From Streptomyces sp. B21-083 (lineage in GTDB: Bacteria; Actinomycetota; Actinomycetes; Streptomycetales; Streptomycetaceae): a DNA stretch of 64,000 nucleotides. Of the stretch, positions 25,901 through 34,115 are shown in pieces. The notes under the pieces are model-generated. The model saw only the letters and a list, made by a program, of their open reading frames with translations. It did not search any database and was not told the origin of the DNA. Numbering within the stretch: the stretch's first letter is position 1; every line of letters begins with the position of its first letter. Position numbers and translations under genes: made by a program. The DNA is taken from contig NZ_JARUND010000002.1 of the NCBI RefSeq assembly GCF_036898825.1, positions 2,790,001 to 2,854,000 on the forward strand. Direction: 5' to 3'.

Positions 25901-28900
25901 GACTCGATCGTCAACAAGGCGTTCGTGGCGTGCGAGGACTGCGGCTGGCAGCAGGTCGTGCCACCGGAGCGACGCACCCGCTGGTACGGCCATCCGTGCC
26001 CGCGCTACCGGTGCAAGGGATACCTGACGCCACCGCAACCGGGTGTACACCGCTCGGCGCCGCCCGACCCGCACGGCGGCAGAGGCGTCACCGGCGCGGG
26101 CTTCGGCGTGCTCCAGGAGCGCGACTACACGAACGACTACTACCGGCGGCTGTACCTGACCGGCGGCACCTTCCGTGTCGTGACGGCCGAGCACACCGGC
26201 ATGCTGACCCGTGCACAGCGGGAGCGGGTCGAACGGACCTTCCGCGCCGGCGCGCACTACACCGACCCGAACGTGCTGTCCTGCACCCCCACGCTGGAAC
26301 TCGGCATCGACATCGGTGACCTGTCGGCCGTGCTGATCGGCTCGCTGCCGAAGGGCCCCGCGAATTATGTGCAGCAGGCGGGACGCGCGGGACGCAAGAC
26401 GGGCAACGCGCTGGTCGTCGCCTTCGGCGGACGCCGTGCCCGGGACCTGTACTACCTGGACCAGCCGCGGGAGATGATCGCGGGCGACATCGTGCCCCCT
26501 GGCTGCTACCTGTCGGCGGTGGAGATCCTGCGCCGCCAGTACACCGCGTGGCTGCTGGATCTCGCCGCGCGCGGCGAGCTCTCGACCTCGGACGGCGAAC
26601 GCTTGCAGCCGGTGCCCCGGCTCGCCTCCGCACTCTTCGGTACGACGGGATGGTGCCAGGACCTCGCGGACGCGGCACAGACACACGGGGCGACGCTCGT
26701 CGAGCGGTTCCTGGCCCTGTTTCCCGGGAGCGACACGCCCATGTTGACCGCGGACGGCCTCGCCACACCGGACGGCGACGACGCCGGAGTGTCCGCGCAC
26801 GCCGCCGACGAACTCCGGAAGTACGCGAGCGGCGGCATCGTACGAACTCTCCAGGAGGCGGAGGAGGACTGGACGGGGCGGCAGGAGGAACTGCGGCGCA
26901 GGATCGCAGCGATCGACGAGGCCGTCGACTCCCTGGCCCGTACCGACGAGGTCCAGGACCGGGAACGGCGGGAACTGCTCGCCGAGCGCCGCAGCACCGG
27001 GGACCTGCTGCGGGAGTTGAGCCGGACCAGCGCGCACGGCACACTCGTCGAACTGGGGCTCCTGCCGAACTACAGCCTGGCCGACACCACGACCCAGCTG
27101 GAGGCCACCCTGTACTGGTCCGAGGTTCACTCGGACACCGAGGACCCGTCCGAGACAGGAGCTCCGGGGAAAGCCAGGCCACCTGCCGGTACGGAACGCA
27201 TTTACCGCAGTGAGACCCGCGACTACGAACGCTCCCGCAAAACGGCCCTCACCGAACTGGCCCCTGGCAACAGCTTCTACGTCAACGGCTACAAGCATGT
27301 GGTGCGCGCCCTCGACATCGGCAGTCCGGAGCGCCGCGCCTGGTCCGTATGGCGGCTCTGTCCCTCCTGCGGATACGTCCGCACGCGGGACGCGCAGACC
27401 GACACCTCGCCCTGCCCGCGCTGCGACGGTCGGGAGATCGCCGACGCGGGCTGCGTCCAGTACGTGCTTCAGCCGCGCCGGGTCGTCGCCCGCGACAAGC
27501 GCGACGATGCCCGGGTGCGGGACGACCGCGACGAGCGGGCCCGCCGACAGTACGCGGTGCTCACCACCGTGGACATCGACCCCGACCATCTCGCCATCGA
27601 CTCCTGGCGGCACGACACGGCGACCTTCGGCGTGGACTTCTCCCGCAGAGCCGTCATCAGAACGCTGAATCTGGGACTCGACCGGCAGGACGGCAGCTCC
27701 ACGGTGCCGCTGGCCGGCGAGGACGTGCGGATCAACCCGTTCTACGTCTGCACGACCTGCGGTGGCGCGACGGCGGAGGGCAGGCCGGTCGTCGACCAGC
27801 CGCAGCACGCACTGACCGACTCGGGGGCCGCCGCCACCAAGGCGAGTTTGCACCATCTGCTGTGGTGCCCCCGGCGGCGTACTCAGGGCTCTGCACGCGG
27901 GCAGGGACAACGGGCGGGCCAGGACGTGCCCCTGCTGCTGGCCCACGAACTAACCACGGAAGCCGTACGAATCCTGCTGCCCGCCTCGGTGACAAGGGCC
28001 CGGGAACGGCTCGCGTCGTTCACCGCGGCGCTGTTCGCCGGTATCGCGGCGCGCTACGGCGGCGACCCCGACCACATCGACATCGCCGCGGCCTCGATGC
28101 CTGACAGTCCGGACCAGCTCGGCTCCGACTTCCCGCGGCGCTTCCTCGTCGTCTACGACCGGTTGCCCGGCGGCACCGGCTATCTGCACCGGCTGGCATC
28201 CGCGGACGGTTTCCGCGAGGTGCTCCTCAAGGCGCGCGAGGTCATCGACAACTGTTCATGCCAGCAGAAAGAGCTGGACGGCTGTCACCAGTGCCTGCTG
28301 CGCAGGGTGCCCCCGTCGGACTACGACCGGGTCTCCCGCCGGGAAGTGCAGTCGATGCTGGACGAGCTCCTCGGAGCCCACGGCGAACGCTGGCAGACTT
28401 CGTCGGTCTCCACGACCCGTCAGATCCCGCTGGAGCGACAGGCGGAGAGCGACCTGGAGGTCATGTTCGTCGACACCCTGGAGGAGTGGGCCAAGCAGCC
28501 CGACTCCCGGGCGACGGCGGACACGTACACCACACCGGCGGGCACCCGTGCGCTGGATCTGCGACTGACCACCGGCGAGGGAACCACCGTGAGCTGGCGT
28601 GTCTCGCAGCAGCGCGTCCTCGACGGCACCCGGCCCGACGTACTCTTCGAGCGGCTCGACGCGCCGGGCCCACGGCTCGCCGTCTACCTGGACGGATACC
28701 GCTACCACGCGAGCACCGAGCACAACCGTCTCGCGGACGACGCGACGAAACGCGCCCGGCTCCGGGCGGACGGGCTGCGGGTGTTCCAACTGACCTACCC
28801 CGATATCAAGGAGTGGCAGAACCGGGTCCGGGACACGGGGTACGCGGGAGTCGCTCCGGCAGACCCCGTGTGGCTGCCTTACGACCAGGAAGCACAGAAG

Positions 28901-29998
28901 CGGGCACGCGCCTATTACGAGCGCACACGCGGCGGTCTGCCCGGCGAACTGTCGGAGACCGTGTGGGTCAACCCGGCCGAACTGCTGCTCGCCTACCTCC
29001 GCACCCCCGACGCCGGGCGGTGGCACCACCGGGCCGAGGCCGCCGTCGCCGGATTCATCGGGACACCTGGCCTGCGGGATACACCGGTGCGGGCGGACAC
29101 GGTCGGACGGGCCGTCGAAGCGGCGCTGCGCGGCGAACTCTCCGACGCCCCGAAAGGGCCGCTCCGCGTCCTGACGGCGACTGACCGGTCCGGATGCCGG
29201 CTCGTCCTGGTCGCCGACGTACGGCACCGGCCACCGGCCTGGACGGGACTCACGCTCCTGGACGACAGCGCCCATGCCGTCGCGGACGAGAAGACCCACA
29301 AGCGGCGTTGGCAGGCCTGGCTGTACTGGAGCAACGTGCTGCAGTTCCTGGAGCACGGCGGAGGGGACAGCGCTCAGCTCACCACGGCGCTGCTGAGCGG
29401 CTTCACCGCTGACGCGCTCACCGTGACCGGCGGAGCGGGGTGGCTGTCCTCAACCCGGATCGCTTCTGCCACCGCCGTCGGCTCAGAGCGGGAACCGGTC
29501 AGTCTGCCACCGGTAGCTGTGACCGCCGGATTGCCGGCGGTACCGGCGAGAACGGCCGAGGTAGTGCCTTCCGAGTCCCGGCCGAAGCGCGACGGCGCCT
29601 GGGACGCGGTCCTCGAGTACGTCGACCCTGACGAGGCGGGTCTGACCGAACTGGCCCACGCGCTCGCCGAACTGGGCGTTCCCGCACCCGAGGACGGCTT
29701 CGAACTCGACGAACACGGCTGGCAGGCCGAACTGGCGTGGCCGCACGCCCGGCTGGGTGTGGTTCTGGCGCCACAGGGCACGCCCGAGGAACCGCCGGAC
29801 ATCGAGGCACAGGACCGCGACCGGGCCTTCACCGCCGCCCATTGGGACGTACGGCCGGCGGGTGCGTGGACGGCGAAGGAGATCGCCGGACGTCTCGGCG
29901 TCAGTGCCGAGCGGGCGTCGAACACCACTGCAGATCACGCTCGGCCGGGCAGCGGCACGACCGGGCATGAAGAGAACGAGAACGGGGAGTCGGAATGA
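22967..29998 (+). CDS. Giant DEAD/DEAH helicase with DUF1998/MrfA zinc region and nuclease-like domain
   Basis: A 2343-residue protein. The first helicase half has Walker A TGTGSGKT (residues 101-108, K107), the box VVLDEFH (224-227) and SATLG near 266. After a large insertion with CxxC pairs the second half has QQAGRAGRK at 1136. Further Cys clusters (CEDC, CPSC...CPRC, CTTC) lead to the DUF1998/MrfA signature NCSCQQKELDGCHQCLL near 1765. Beyond it, DVLFER (D1891) and AVYLDGYRYH then KRARLRADGLRVFQLTY resemble a Vsr/DUF559-type nuclease fold. The N-terminal scheme is shared with YprA/MrfA and with Druantia DruE and DISARM DUF1998 proteins. It overlaps the next gene by ATGA. Likely a DNA-translocating restriction enzyme. 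Confidence 0.85.
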   Translation: MKPTLAAAQLRGSLTQYLTTTYALADDDTRRALERFLGDPESGIFRGPYLRIRTPFHKADDGWERHLEWRPGFTPWRHQAKAWQRLSTLGGRDAEPTLVTTGTGSGKTESFLVPVLDHCRRQKALGRRGVKAVLLYPMNALATDQAGRISDYLTAPDLAQVTAGLYIGDRPDTDFRRVMTRREEMRVSPPDVLITNYKMLDLLLQRGEDRALWEGADVAYVVLDEFHTYDGAQGTDVAMLLRRLATAVGATRPDRPLGRICPVATSATLGAGRAGASAGGILDVAAQVFGMPFTADAVIGEERMTAEEFTGEVDYALPEPPTPQEIIAASGGIGVEAKPDLLDLDGLAAQLLGRQGLDAFRIGRLLKRHDFTQGILALLDGEPLDEWGLRDRLARFGYAWGRTARENPQLVLQALARFVALLSAARDPDSDERRPRPLLHVEAHLWVRPVTRVLRGVGRTPEFRWYEDDRTQARRAALAAAPPSDEEDGPAAGNGSSGRANRPQPLAGTDTAVRPAQAHLPAVYCRACGRSGWAALSPESDPQQLVMAQDRIWRAGVGRDKRRIRYFISATDPERRQALDALAGRLPAGSGVDPLSVVVLDGAQGTYRLPTAGDDGDLVDVWFALALLDKKTADKAARDDRCPACNTDNSIRFLGTAQAALASATVTQLFTGGDIALVPEERKTLLFNDSTQDAAHRAGYVANASYKFSLRSLLAHNLDESGAATALNDLIGNVLDSVDDPEALAAVVPPDLHDEPGIDRVLSGRGTGDARTWRLIGERLAFATVMEFGLRSRLGRTLELTRTAAAEVVVENPDRVTDLARDLHLALPGQLVMTGGLPTPERYLAYVRGILERLRLRGAVRHRWLEQWMREAGADRFLISGRRPDGMPAFPEGVAPPRFLLDGQKDRTEFDVITGRQAWFQDWTRRCLGLDAAGATEYLRRLLPALADEHVLSVRTAKDRTTRVYGLQPGHIQVRLLDDSIVNKAFVACEDCGWQQVVPPERRTRWYGHPCPRYRCKGYLTPPQPGVHRSAPPDPHGGRGVTGAGFGVLQERDYTNDYYRRLYLTGGTFRVVTAEHTGMLTRAQRERVERTFRAGAHYTDPNVLSCTPTLELGIDIGDLSAVLIGSLPKGPANYVQQAGRAGRKTGNALVVAFGGRRARDLYYLDQPREMIAGDIVPPGCYLSAVEILRRQYTAWLLDLAARGELSTSDGERLQPVPRLASALFGTTGWCQDLADAAQTHGATLVERFLALFPGSDTPMLTADGLATPDGDDAGVSAHAADELRKYASGGIVRTLQEAEEDWTGRQEELRRRIAAIDEAVDSLARTDEVQDRERRELLAERRSTGDLLRELSRTSAHGTLVELGLLPNYSLADTTTQLEATLYWSEVHSDTEDPSETGAPGKARPPAGTERIYRSETRDYERSRKTALTELAPGNSFYVNGYKHVVRALDIGSPERRAWSVWRLCPSCGYVRTRDAQTDTSPCPRCDGREIADAGCVQYVLQPRRVVARDKRDDARVRDDRDERARRQYAVLTTVDIDPDHLAIDSWRHDTATFGVDFSRRAVIRTLNLGLDRQDGSSTVPLAGEDVRINPFYVCTTCGGATAEGRPVVDQPQHALTDSGAAATKASLHHLLWCPRRRTQGSARGQGQRAGQDVPLLLAHELTTEAVRILLPASVTRARERLASFTAALFAGIAARYGGDPDHIDIAAASMPDSPDQLGSDFPRRFLVVYDRLPGGTGYLHRLASADGFREVLLKAREVIDNCSCQQKELDGCHQCLLRRVPPSDYDRVSRREVQSMLDELLGAHGERWQTSSVSTTRQIPLERQAESDLEVMFVDTLEEWAKQPDSRATADTYTTPAGTRALDLRLTTGEGTTVSWRVSQQRVLDGTRPDVLFERLDAPGPRLAVYLDGYRYHASTEHNRLADDATKRARLRADGLRVFQLTYPDIKEWQNRVRDTGYAGVAPADPVWLPYDQEAQKRARAYYERTRGGLPGELSETVWVNPAELLLAYLRTPDAGRWHHRAEAAVAGFIGTPGLRDTPVRADTVGRAVEAALRGELSDAPKGPLRVLTATDRSGCRLVLVADVRHRPPAWTGLTLLDDSAHAVADEKTHKRRWQAWLYWSNVLQFLEHGGGDSAQLTTALLSGFTADALTVTGGAGWLSSTRIASATAVGSEREPVSLPPVAVTAGLPAVPARTAEVVPSESRPKRDGAWDAVLEYVDPDEAGLTELAHALAELGVPAPEDGFELDEHGWQAELAWPHARLGVVLAPQGTPEEPPDIEAQDRDRAFTAAHWDVRPAGAWTAKEIAGRLGVSAERASNTTADHARPGSGTTGHEENENGESE

Positions 29999-32247
29999 CG
30001 AAGACCGGGGGCGTGACGCTGCGCCTGCTCGACAAGGCGGACAAGGAGATCCTCCGGCTGCCGCGCACGGTCAAGGGTGCTCTCTTCGACTTCCAGCACA
30101 AGTTCAAGGACAACCCGCGCACACCAGGGCTCAAGCTCAAGCAGCTCAAGGGCGACAGCAGAATCTGGTCCGCGCGCATCAACGACGAGTACCGGGCTCT
30201 GCTGCTCCGGCTGGCCGAGGACGACTGGCTCATCGTCTCGGTCAAGCACCGGAAGGAGGTCTACGACCGGCTGGCCTACGGGATCAACCACGTCACCGGT
30301 GGCATCGAGTACGTCGACCTCCAGGTGGTGGAGGACAGTGTCCTTAGACGCATTCCGCCGCAGGAACCGTCGACCACCGCCCCGGCCACGCCGGCCGAAG
30401 CGCCGCCTCCCTCCGCCCAGCCGCTGTTCGCCGCCTGGAGTGACGCCCAGTTGAGCGAACTGGGTGTGGCGGAGCCCCTGGTGCCGGTCATCCGTACCCT
30501 CACCACCGAGGAACAGCTTCTCGGGCTGATCGAGTACGCGCCCCAGCTCACCGGTGAGGTTCTGCTCGCGCTCTACGACGGAAAGCCGTTCGAAGAGGTT
30601 CGGGAAGAGGTCACCTCACCCGTCGCCGCTCCGGAACCCGTCGACACAGAGGACTTCCGGACGGCCGCCGAGCGGCCCGCCACGGTCGTCACCACTTCCG
30701 ACGACGCGCTGCGCGAGGCGCTGGAGGCTGGGGACTTCGGTCGCTGGAAGGTCTTCCTGCACCCCGCCCAGTCCAAGCTGGTCGATCGCCACTACTCCGG
30801 CCCGGCTCGCGTGGGGGGCGGGCCCGGTACCGGCAAGACCATCGTCGCCCTGCACCGTGTCCGGCACCTGGTGTCCCAACTGCCGCCCGGTCACACCAAG
30901 CCCGTGCTGCTGACCACTTACAACAAGAACCTCGCCGCCGACCTGCGCTCCCGCCTCCTGGAACTGGGCGGCGAGCAACTTCTGTCGCGGGTGGAGGTGA
31001 GCCACGTCGACCAGCTCGCGCTACGTGTCGTACGGGAAGCCGAGCCCGGCAGCCGAAAGCAAACCATCGACGACAGTCAGGCCGTACGGGAATGGCGGGC
31101 AATGCTCGACGAACTCGGCGAGAGCGGCTGGGATGCGGAGTTCCTCCACGACGAGTGGACGCAGGTCATCCTCGGGCAGGCCGTCGGTACCCGCACCGAC
31201 TACTTCCGGGCCCGCCGCGCCGGACGCGGCAAGAACGTAGGCCGGTCGGAACGGGCCGCCATCTGGCAGCTCGCCGAACGTTTCGCCCAGCGCCTGGACC
31301 GGCTCGGACGCCAGACGTGGGACCAAGTGGCCGAGCGCGCCGCCCGCCTAGAGATAGGGCGGGAGCAGCGCATCCGCGCCATTGAACGACAGCGAGAGGA
31401 AGCGGGCGGACTGGACAACATCCACCTCCAGGACGGCTCAGGTGGCTGGTTGCGCTACCGGTATCGGCACATCGTCGTCGACGAGGCGCAGGACCTGCGC
31501 CCCGCGCACTGGAAGATGCTGCGCGCCATGACGGCCCGCGACACGGATGACGTGTTCCTGGTCGGCGACACCCACCAGCGCATCTACAAGAACCAGGTGA
31601 CGCTCGGAAGCCTCGGCATCCACATCCGCGGCCGGTCCGCGAAGCTCAGCCTCAGCTACCGCACCACCCGCCAGATCCTCCGGTCCGCGCTCGACGTACT
31701 GGGCGAGGAGACCTACGACGACCTCGACGGCAGTGACGAGACCCTCGCCGGCTACCGCTCCGTGCTGAGCGGCGGGACACCAGGCATGCATGCCCACACC
31801 GACTGGTCGACGGAACGCGAAGCGATCGCCGAACTCATCCAGGCCTGGGACGCGCATCCGGACGAGCGAATTTCGCATGAGCAGATCGCCATTTGCGTTC
31901 CCACCAATCAGATGGTGAGCGAGGTGGCGTACACGCTCGCAGAACATGGGATCAGGGCTCTGGAAATTGGAGCGGAAGGCGCCCGGGGAGGGGTCGGAGT
32001 CCATGTCGGGACCATGTTCCGGTTCAAGGGACTCGAATACCAGCGCATGATCATTTCCGGGGTGAGCGACGGCTTGGTGCCCCGTGAATCGGTCAACCAG
32101 CTGCGCCGTTCCGACCCTGCCCGCCATCGCCGGGAAGTACAGCGAGCCAGGTCCCTGCTGTTTGTGGCGGCAACCCGAGCCCGTGACAGCCTCGACATCT
32201 TCTGGCACGGGGCTCCGAGCCCGTTCCTGGGCCGACTGCTCTTGTGA
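29995..32247 (+). CDS. RelE-like domain fused to UvrD/PcrA-type helicase
   Basis: A 750-residue fusion. Residues 1 to about 95 have the ParE/RelE-toxin fold pattern (ILRLPRTVKGALFDFQ, LKQLKGDSRIWSARINDEYR, LIVSVKHRKEVYDRL). A linker of about 150 residues follows, then a superfamily I helicase: Walker A GGPGTGKT (275-282, K281), VVDEAQDL (D496), GDTHQRIYK, FRFKGLEYQRM and the motif VI LFVAATRARDSLDI. Helicases of this domain order are known from genomes as UvrD-type proteins with a RelE-like head; whether the head is a toxin, an RNA binder or a structural piece is unknown. The ATG overlaps the stop of the giant helicase-nuclease (ATGA), so the two are made together. Confidence 0.85.
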   Translation: MTKTGGVTLRLLDKADKEILRLPRTVKGALFDFQHKFKDNPRTPGLKLKQLKGDSRIWSARINDEYRALLLRLAEDDWLIVSVKHRKEVYDRLAYGINHVTGGIEYVDLQVVEDSVLRRIPPQEPSTTAPATPAEAPPPSAQPLFAAWSDAQLSELGVAEPLVPVIRTLTTEEQLLGLIEYAPQLTGEVLLALYDGKPFEEVREEVTSPVAAPEPVDTEDFRTAAERPATVVTTSDDALREALEAGDFGRWKVFLHPAQSKLVDRHYSGPARVGGGPGTGKTIVALHRVRHLVSQLPPGHTKPVLLTTYNKNLAADLRSRLLELGGEQLLSRVEVSHVDQLALRVVREAEPGSRKQTIDDSQAVREWRAMLDELGESGWDAEFLHDEWTQVILGQAVGTRTDYFRARRAGRGKNVGRSERAAIWQLAERFAQRLDRLGRQTWDQVAERAARLEIGREQRIRAIERQREEAGGLDNIHLQDGSGGWLRYRYRHIVVDEAQDLRPAHWKMLRAMTARDTDDVFLVGDTHQRIYKNQVTLGSLGIHIRGRSAKLSLSYRTTRQILRSALDVLGEETYDDLDGSDETLAGYRSVLSGGTPGMHAHTDWSTEREAIAELIQAWDAHPDERISHEQIAICVPTNQMVSEVAYTLAEHGIRALEIGAEGARGGVGVHVGTMFRFKGLEYQRMIISGVSDGLVPRESVNQLRRSDPARHRREVQRARSLLFVAATRARDSLDIFWHGAPSPFLGRLLL

Positions 32248-32269
32248 GCTGGTCTTAGAGGGCCTCGGT

Positions 32270-32573
32270 GGGCGTCGGTGGGCATGCCGTGGAGTTCGTG
32301 TAGTTCGCGGACCTGGAATGCCTGGTCCGCGTGCTGGTTGAAGGCGTTCACGATGGCCTGATAGGCGGTGGCCTGCTCTGGCGGGTCGGGTCCGGTTCCG
32401 GTCGGCGCGAGTTCGGCGATGACCTTCCGGGCGGTGGTCAGCTCTGCGAGACGTGCTTCGGTCTTGACCAGGGCCGTGATGAGATGTCCGATCTGGTCGC
32501 GTAGTTCGCCGGCCCGGGCGGTGGTTTGGTCCTGCTGGGCCTGGAGAGCAGCCAGGAGTTCGGTGCTGTTCAC
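32270..32573 (-). pseudogene. 5' fragment of a mobile-element-associated helical/HTH protein, C-terminus lost
   Basis: From GTG 32573 the minus strand encodes a helical protein (NSTELLAALQAQQDQTTA, DQIGHLITALVKTE, AYQAIVNAFNQHADQAFQV, RELHELHGMPTDAH) of the sort found near integrated elements in Streptomyces. After MPTDAH the expected C-terminal DNA-binding part (RxRLxRLxRxG) is missing; the frame instead runs into the end of the helicase on the other strand. The break at about 32270 is the probable right border of the island. The frame is open upstream of 32573 to an ATG at 32681. Confidence 0.6.
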
Positions 32574-32644
32574 GCGACCGCCTGGAGGGTGTCGCGCCAT
32601 GCGGGGCTGGGCGTGGTGAGGCGGCGGGTCATGTTCGCGGTGGA

Positions 32645-32680
32645 TGGCTACCTTCGTGGCTACCTTGGTGGCTACGTTCA
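32645..32680. repeat. Three tandem 12-bp units
   Basis: TGGCTACCTTCG, TGGCTACCTTGG and TGGCTACGTTCA follow each other without gaps at 32645, 32657 and 32669. On the minus strand they would read VATKVATKVA. Confidence 0.7.
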
Positions 32681-32744
32681 TAACCGTGAGGTCCGGTTTT
32701 GAACCGGTACGGACCGGGGTTCGACCAAGCTCATAACCCGCCAG

Positions 32745-32779
32745 AAAAGGACCCCTGACCAGTATGTTCCCTGGTCGGA
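32745..32779 (-). terminator. Terminator of rnpB
   Basis: On the minus strand GACCAG (32771-32776 complement) pairs with CTGGTC (32757-32762 complement), the stem being extendable by neighbouring G/C bases, and is followed by CCTTTT. It lies 10 to 45 bases after the mature 3' end of RNase P RNA. Confidence 0.6.
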
Positions 32780-32789
32780 GGCCCTTGGG

Positions 32790-33204
32790 GGCAGACGAGT
32801 CGGGCTGTACGCCGGGTTCTGTCGCCCGGTCGCCTCGCGGCGGCCGGGGAGACGGCCATCCATCTAGGGCCGGCGTTGCCGCCGGCCTCGTGCGGTCTAC
32901 CCGCGGACTTGGGCGGGCAGCCCTCGAACGTCCGCGCAGAGCGCGTTTTACGGCGCTCCTTTTGACCTTGCTCCAGGTGGGGTTTACCTAGCTGCCCAGG
33001 TCGCCCTGGGCACTGGTGGTCTCTTACACCACCGTTTCACCCTTACCCAGCGCCGAAGCACCGGGCGGTTTGTTTTCTGTGGCACTGTCCCGCGGGTCAC
33101 CCCGGGTGGCCGTTAGCCATCACCCTGCCCTGTGGAGCCCGGACGTTCCTCGGGGAGCGCCCCCGAAGGGGAGTCCACGCGGCCGTCCGCCCGGCTCGTC
33201 TGCC
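32790..33204 (-). ncRNA. rnpB: RNase P RNA, bacterial type A
   Basis: The minus strand carries the conserved catalytic RNA of about 415 nt that trims tRNA 5' leaders. Recognisable parts are the P1 helix (5' GGCAGACGAGCC pairing with GACTCGTCTGCC at the 3' end), GAGGAACGTCCGGGCTCC, the P4 strand, AGGGTGAAACGGTGGTGTAAGAG with the tRNA-binding context, and AGGTAAACCCCACC-type and GGTAGACCGC-type loops near the 3' half. The P1 pairing sets the ends. The 5' 92 bases are overlapped by the end of the EamA transporter gene on the same strand. The defence island ends about 500 bases beyond its 3' end. Confidence 0.95.
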
Positions 33205-34096
33205 GTGCCGACCATGCTACCGGGCGTCCGCCCCGCCTCGGTCCAGTGGCCGTCGCCAGGACGGAACCCGCCAGGATCAGGGCGAAGGCGGCGAGGATGC
33301 CGGCGGTCAGGGGTTCGTCCAGGAACACGGCGCCCGCCGCCACCGCGACCGCCGGATTGACGTATGTGAACACCGTCGCCCGGGTCGGCCCGACCTCCTT
33401 GATCAGCTCCAGGAACGCCACGAAGGCGAGGGCCGTGCAGACCACGCCCAGGACAGCGAGGGCTGCCAGTACGTGCGCGGACGGAAGCGCGGCCGGGCGG
33501 GTGGCCACCGCCGCCGGCGCGTAGACCAGGGCCGCCAGCGCCAGGCAGGGCGCCGTGAGGTGCAGCGAGGGGACGTCCTTCAGATGGCGCGCCGCTATCA
33601 GCGGGGCCGTGGCGTAGCCGATCACCGTCAGCAGGACCTCGGCGAGCGACCGGGCGTCGCCGCCTGTCAGGTGCGGGACGGTGAGGACCGCGACGCCCGC
33701 CAGGCCCAGGGTCAGGCCCGTGAGCCGGCGGGCCCCCAGCCTTTCCGTACCGCCGAAGAAGCGGGCCAGCGCGAGCCCGACTATCGGTACCCCTGCGATC
33801 AGGAGGCCCGCGGTGGAGCTGGACAGGTGGCGTTCCGCGTCCGTCAGGGTCCACCACGGGCCGATGATCTCGATGACCGCGAAGGCCAGCATCGGGCGCC
33901 AGTACGTGCGTACCGTGCGCGGGAGGCCGCCTTGCCGGATCGCGAAGGGGAGGAGGATCGCCGCGCCCAGCAGGCACCGCGTGAACACCACGGTTGACGG
34001 CGACAGGTCCGCCTCCACCGCGACCTTGATCAGCAGATACGGGATACCCCAGACCACTCCCATCAGGGAGAACAACAACCAGCCGCGTGCAGTCAT
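33113..34096 (-). CDS. EamA-family (DMT) transporter
   Basis: A 327-residue inner-membrane transporter with about ten transmembrane helices in two EamA repeats (first repeat from FSLMGVVWGIPYLLIK; second from LLTVIGYATAPLIAARHL to AAGAVFLDEPLTAGILAAFALILAGS). The family exports small metabolites or amino acids. The last 30 codons, rich in Arg/Ser/Gly, run into rnpB and are probably not functional protein. An AraC regulator gene lies 20 bases upstream on the same strand and may control it. Confidence 0.9.
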   Translation of the reverse strand: MTARGWLLFSLMGVVWGIPYLLIKVAVEADLSPSTVVFTRCLLGAAILLPFAIRQGGLPRTVRTYWRPMLAFAVIEIIGPWWTLTDAERHLSSSTAGLLIAGVPIVGLALARFFGGTERLGARRLTGLTLGLAGVAVLTVPHLTGGDARSLAEVLLTVIGYATAPLIAARHLKDVPSLHLTAPCLALAALVYAPAAVATRPAALPSAHVLAALAVLGVVCTALAFVAFLELIKEVGPTRATVFTYVNPAVAVAAGAVFLDEPLTAGILAAFALILAGSVLATATGPRRGGRPVAWSARQTSRADGRVDSPSGALPEERPGSTGQGDG

Positions 34097-34115
34097 GCGG
34101 GCAGTGTCGGCCGGC

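Noticed and set aside
25802..27946. Open minus-strand frame of 714 codons within the giant helicase gene
   Set aside because: Antisense to conserved helicase and zinc motifs; composition is that of a GC-shadow and no start signal fits.
32692..32730. tRNA gene near the island border (GGTTCGACC looks like a T-arm)
   Set aside because: No acceptor stem, D-arm or anticodon stem can be formed around it on either strand.
32790..33204. Small open frames on both strands within this stretch
   Set aside because: The sequence is RNase P RNA; the frames are incidental.
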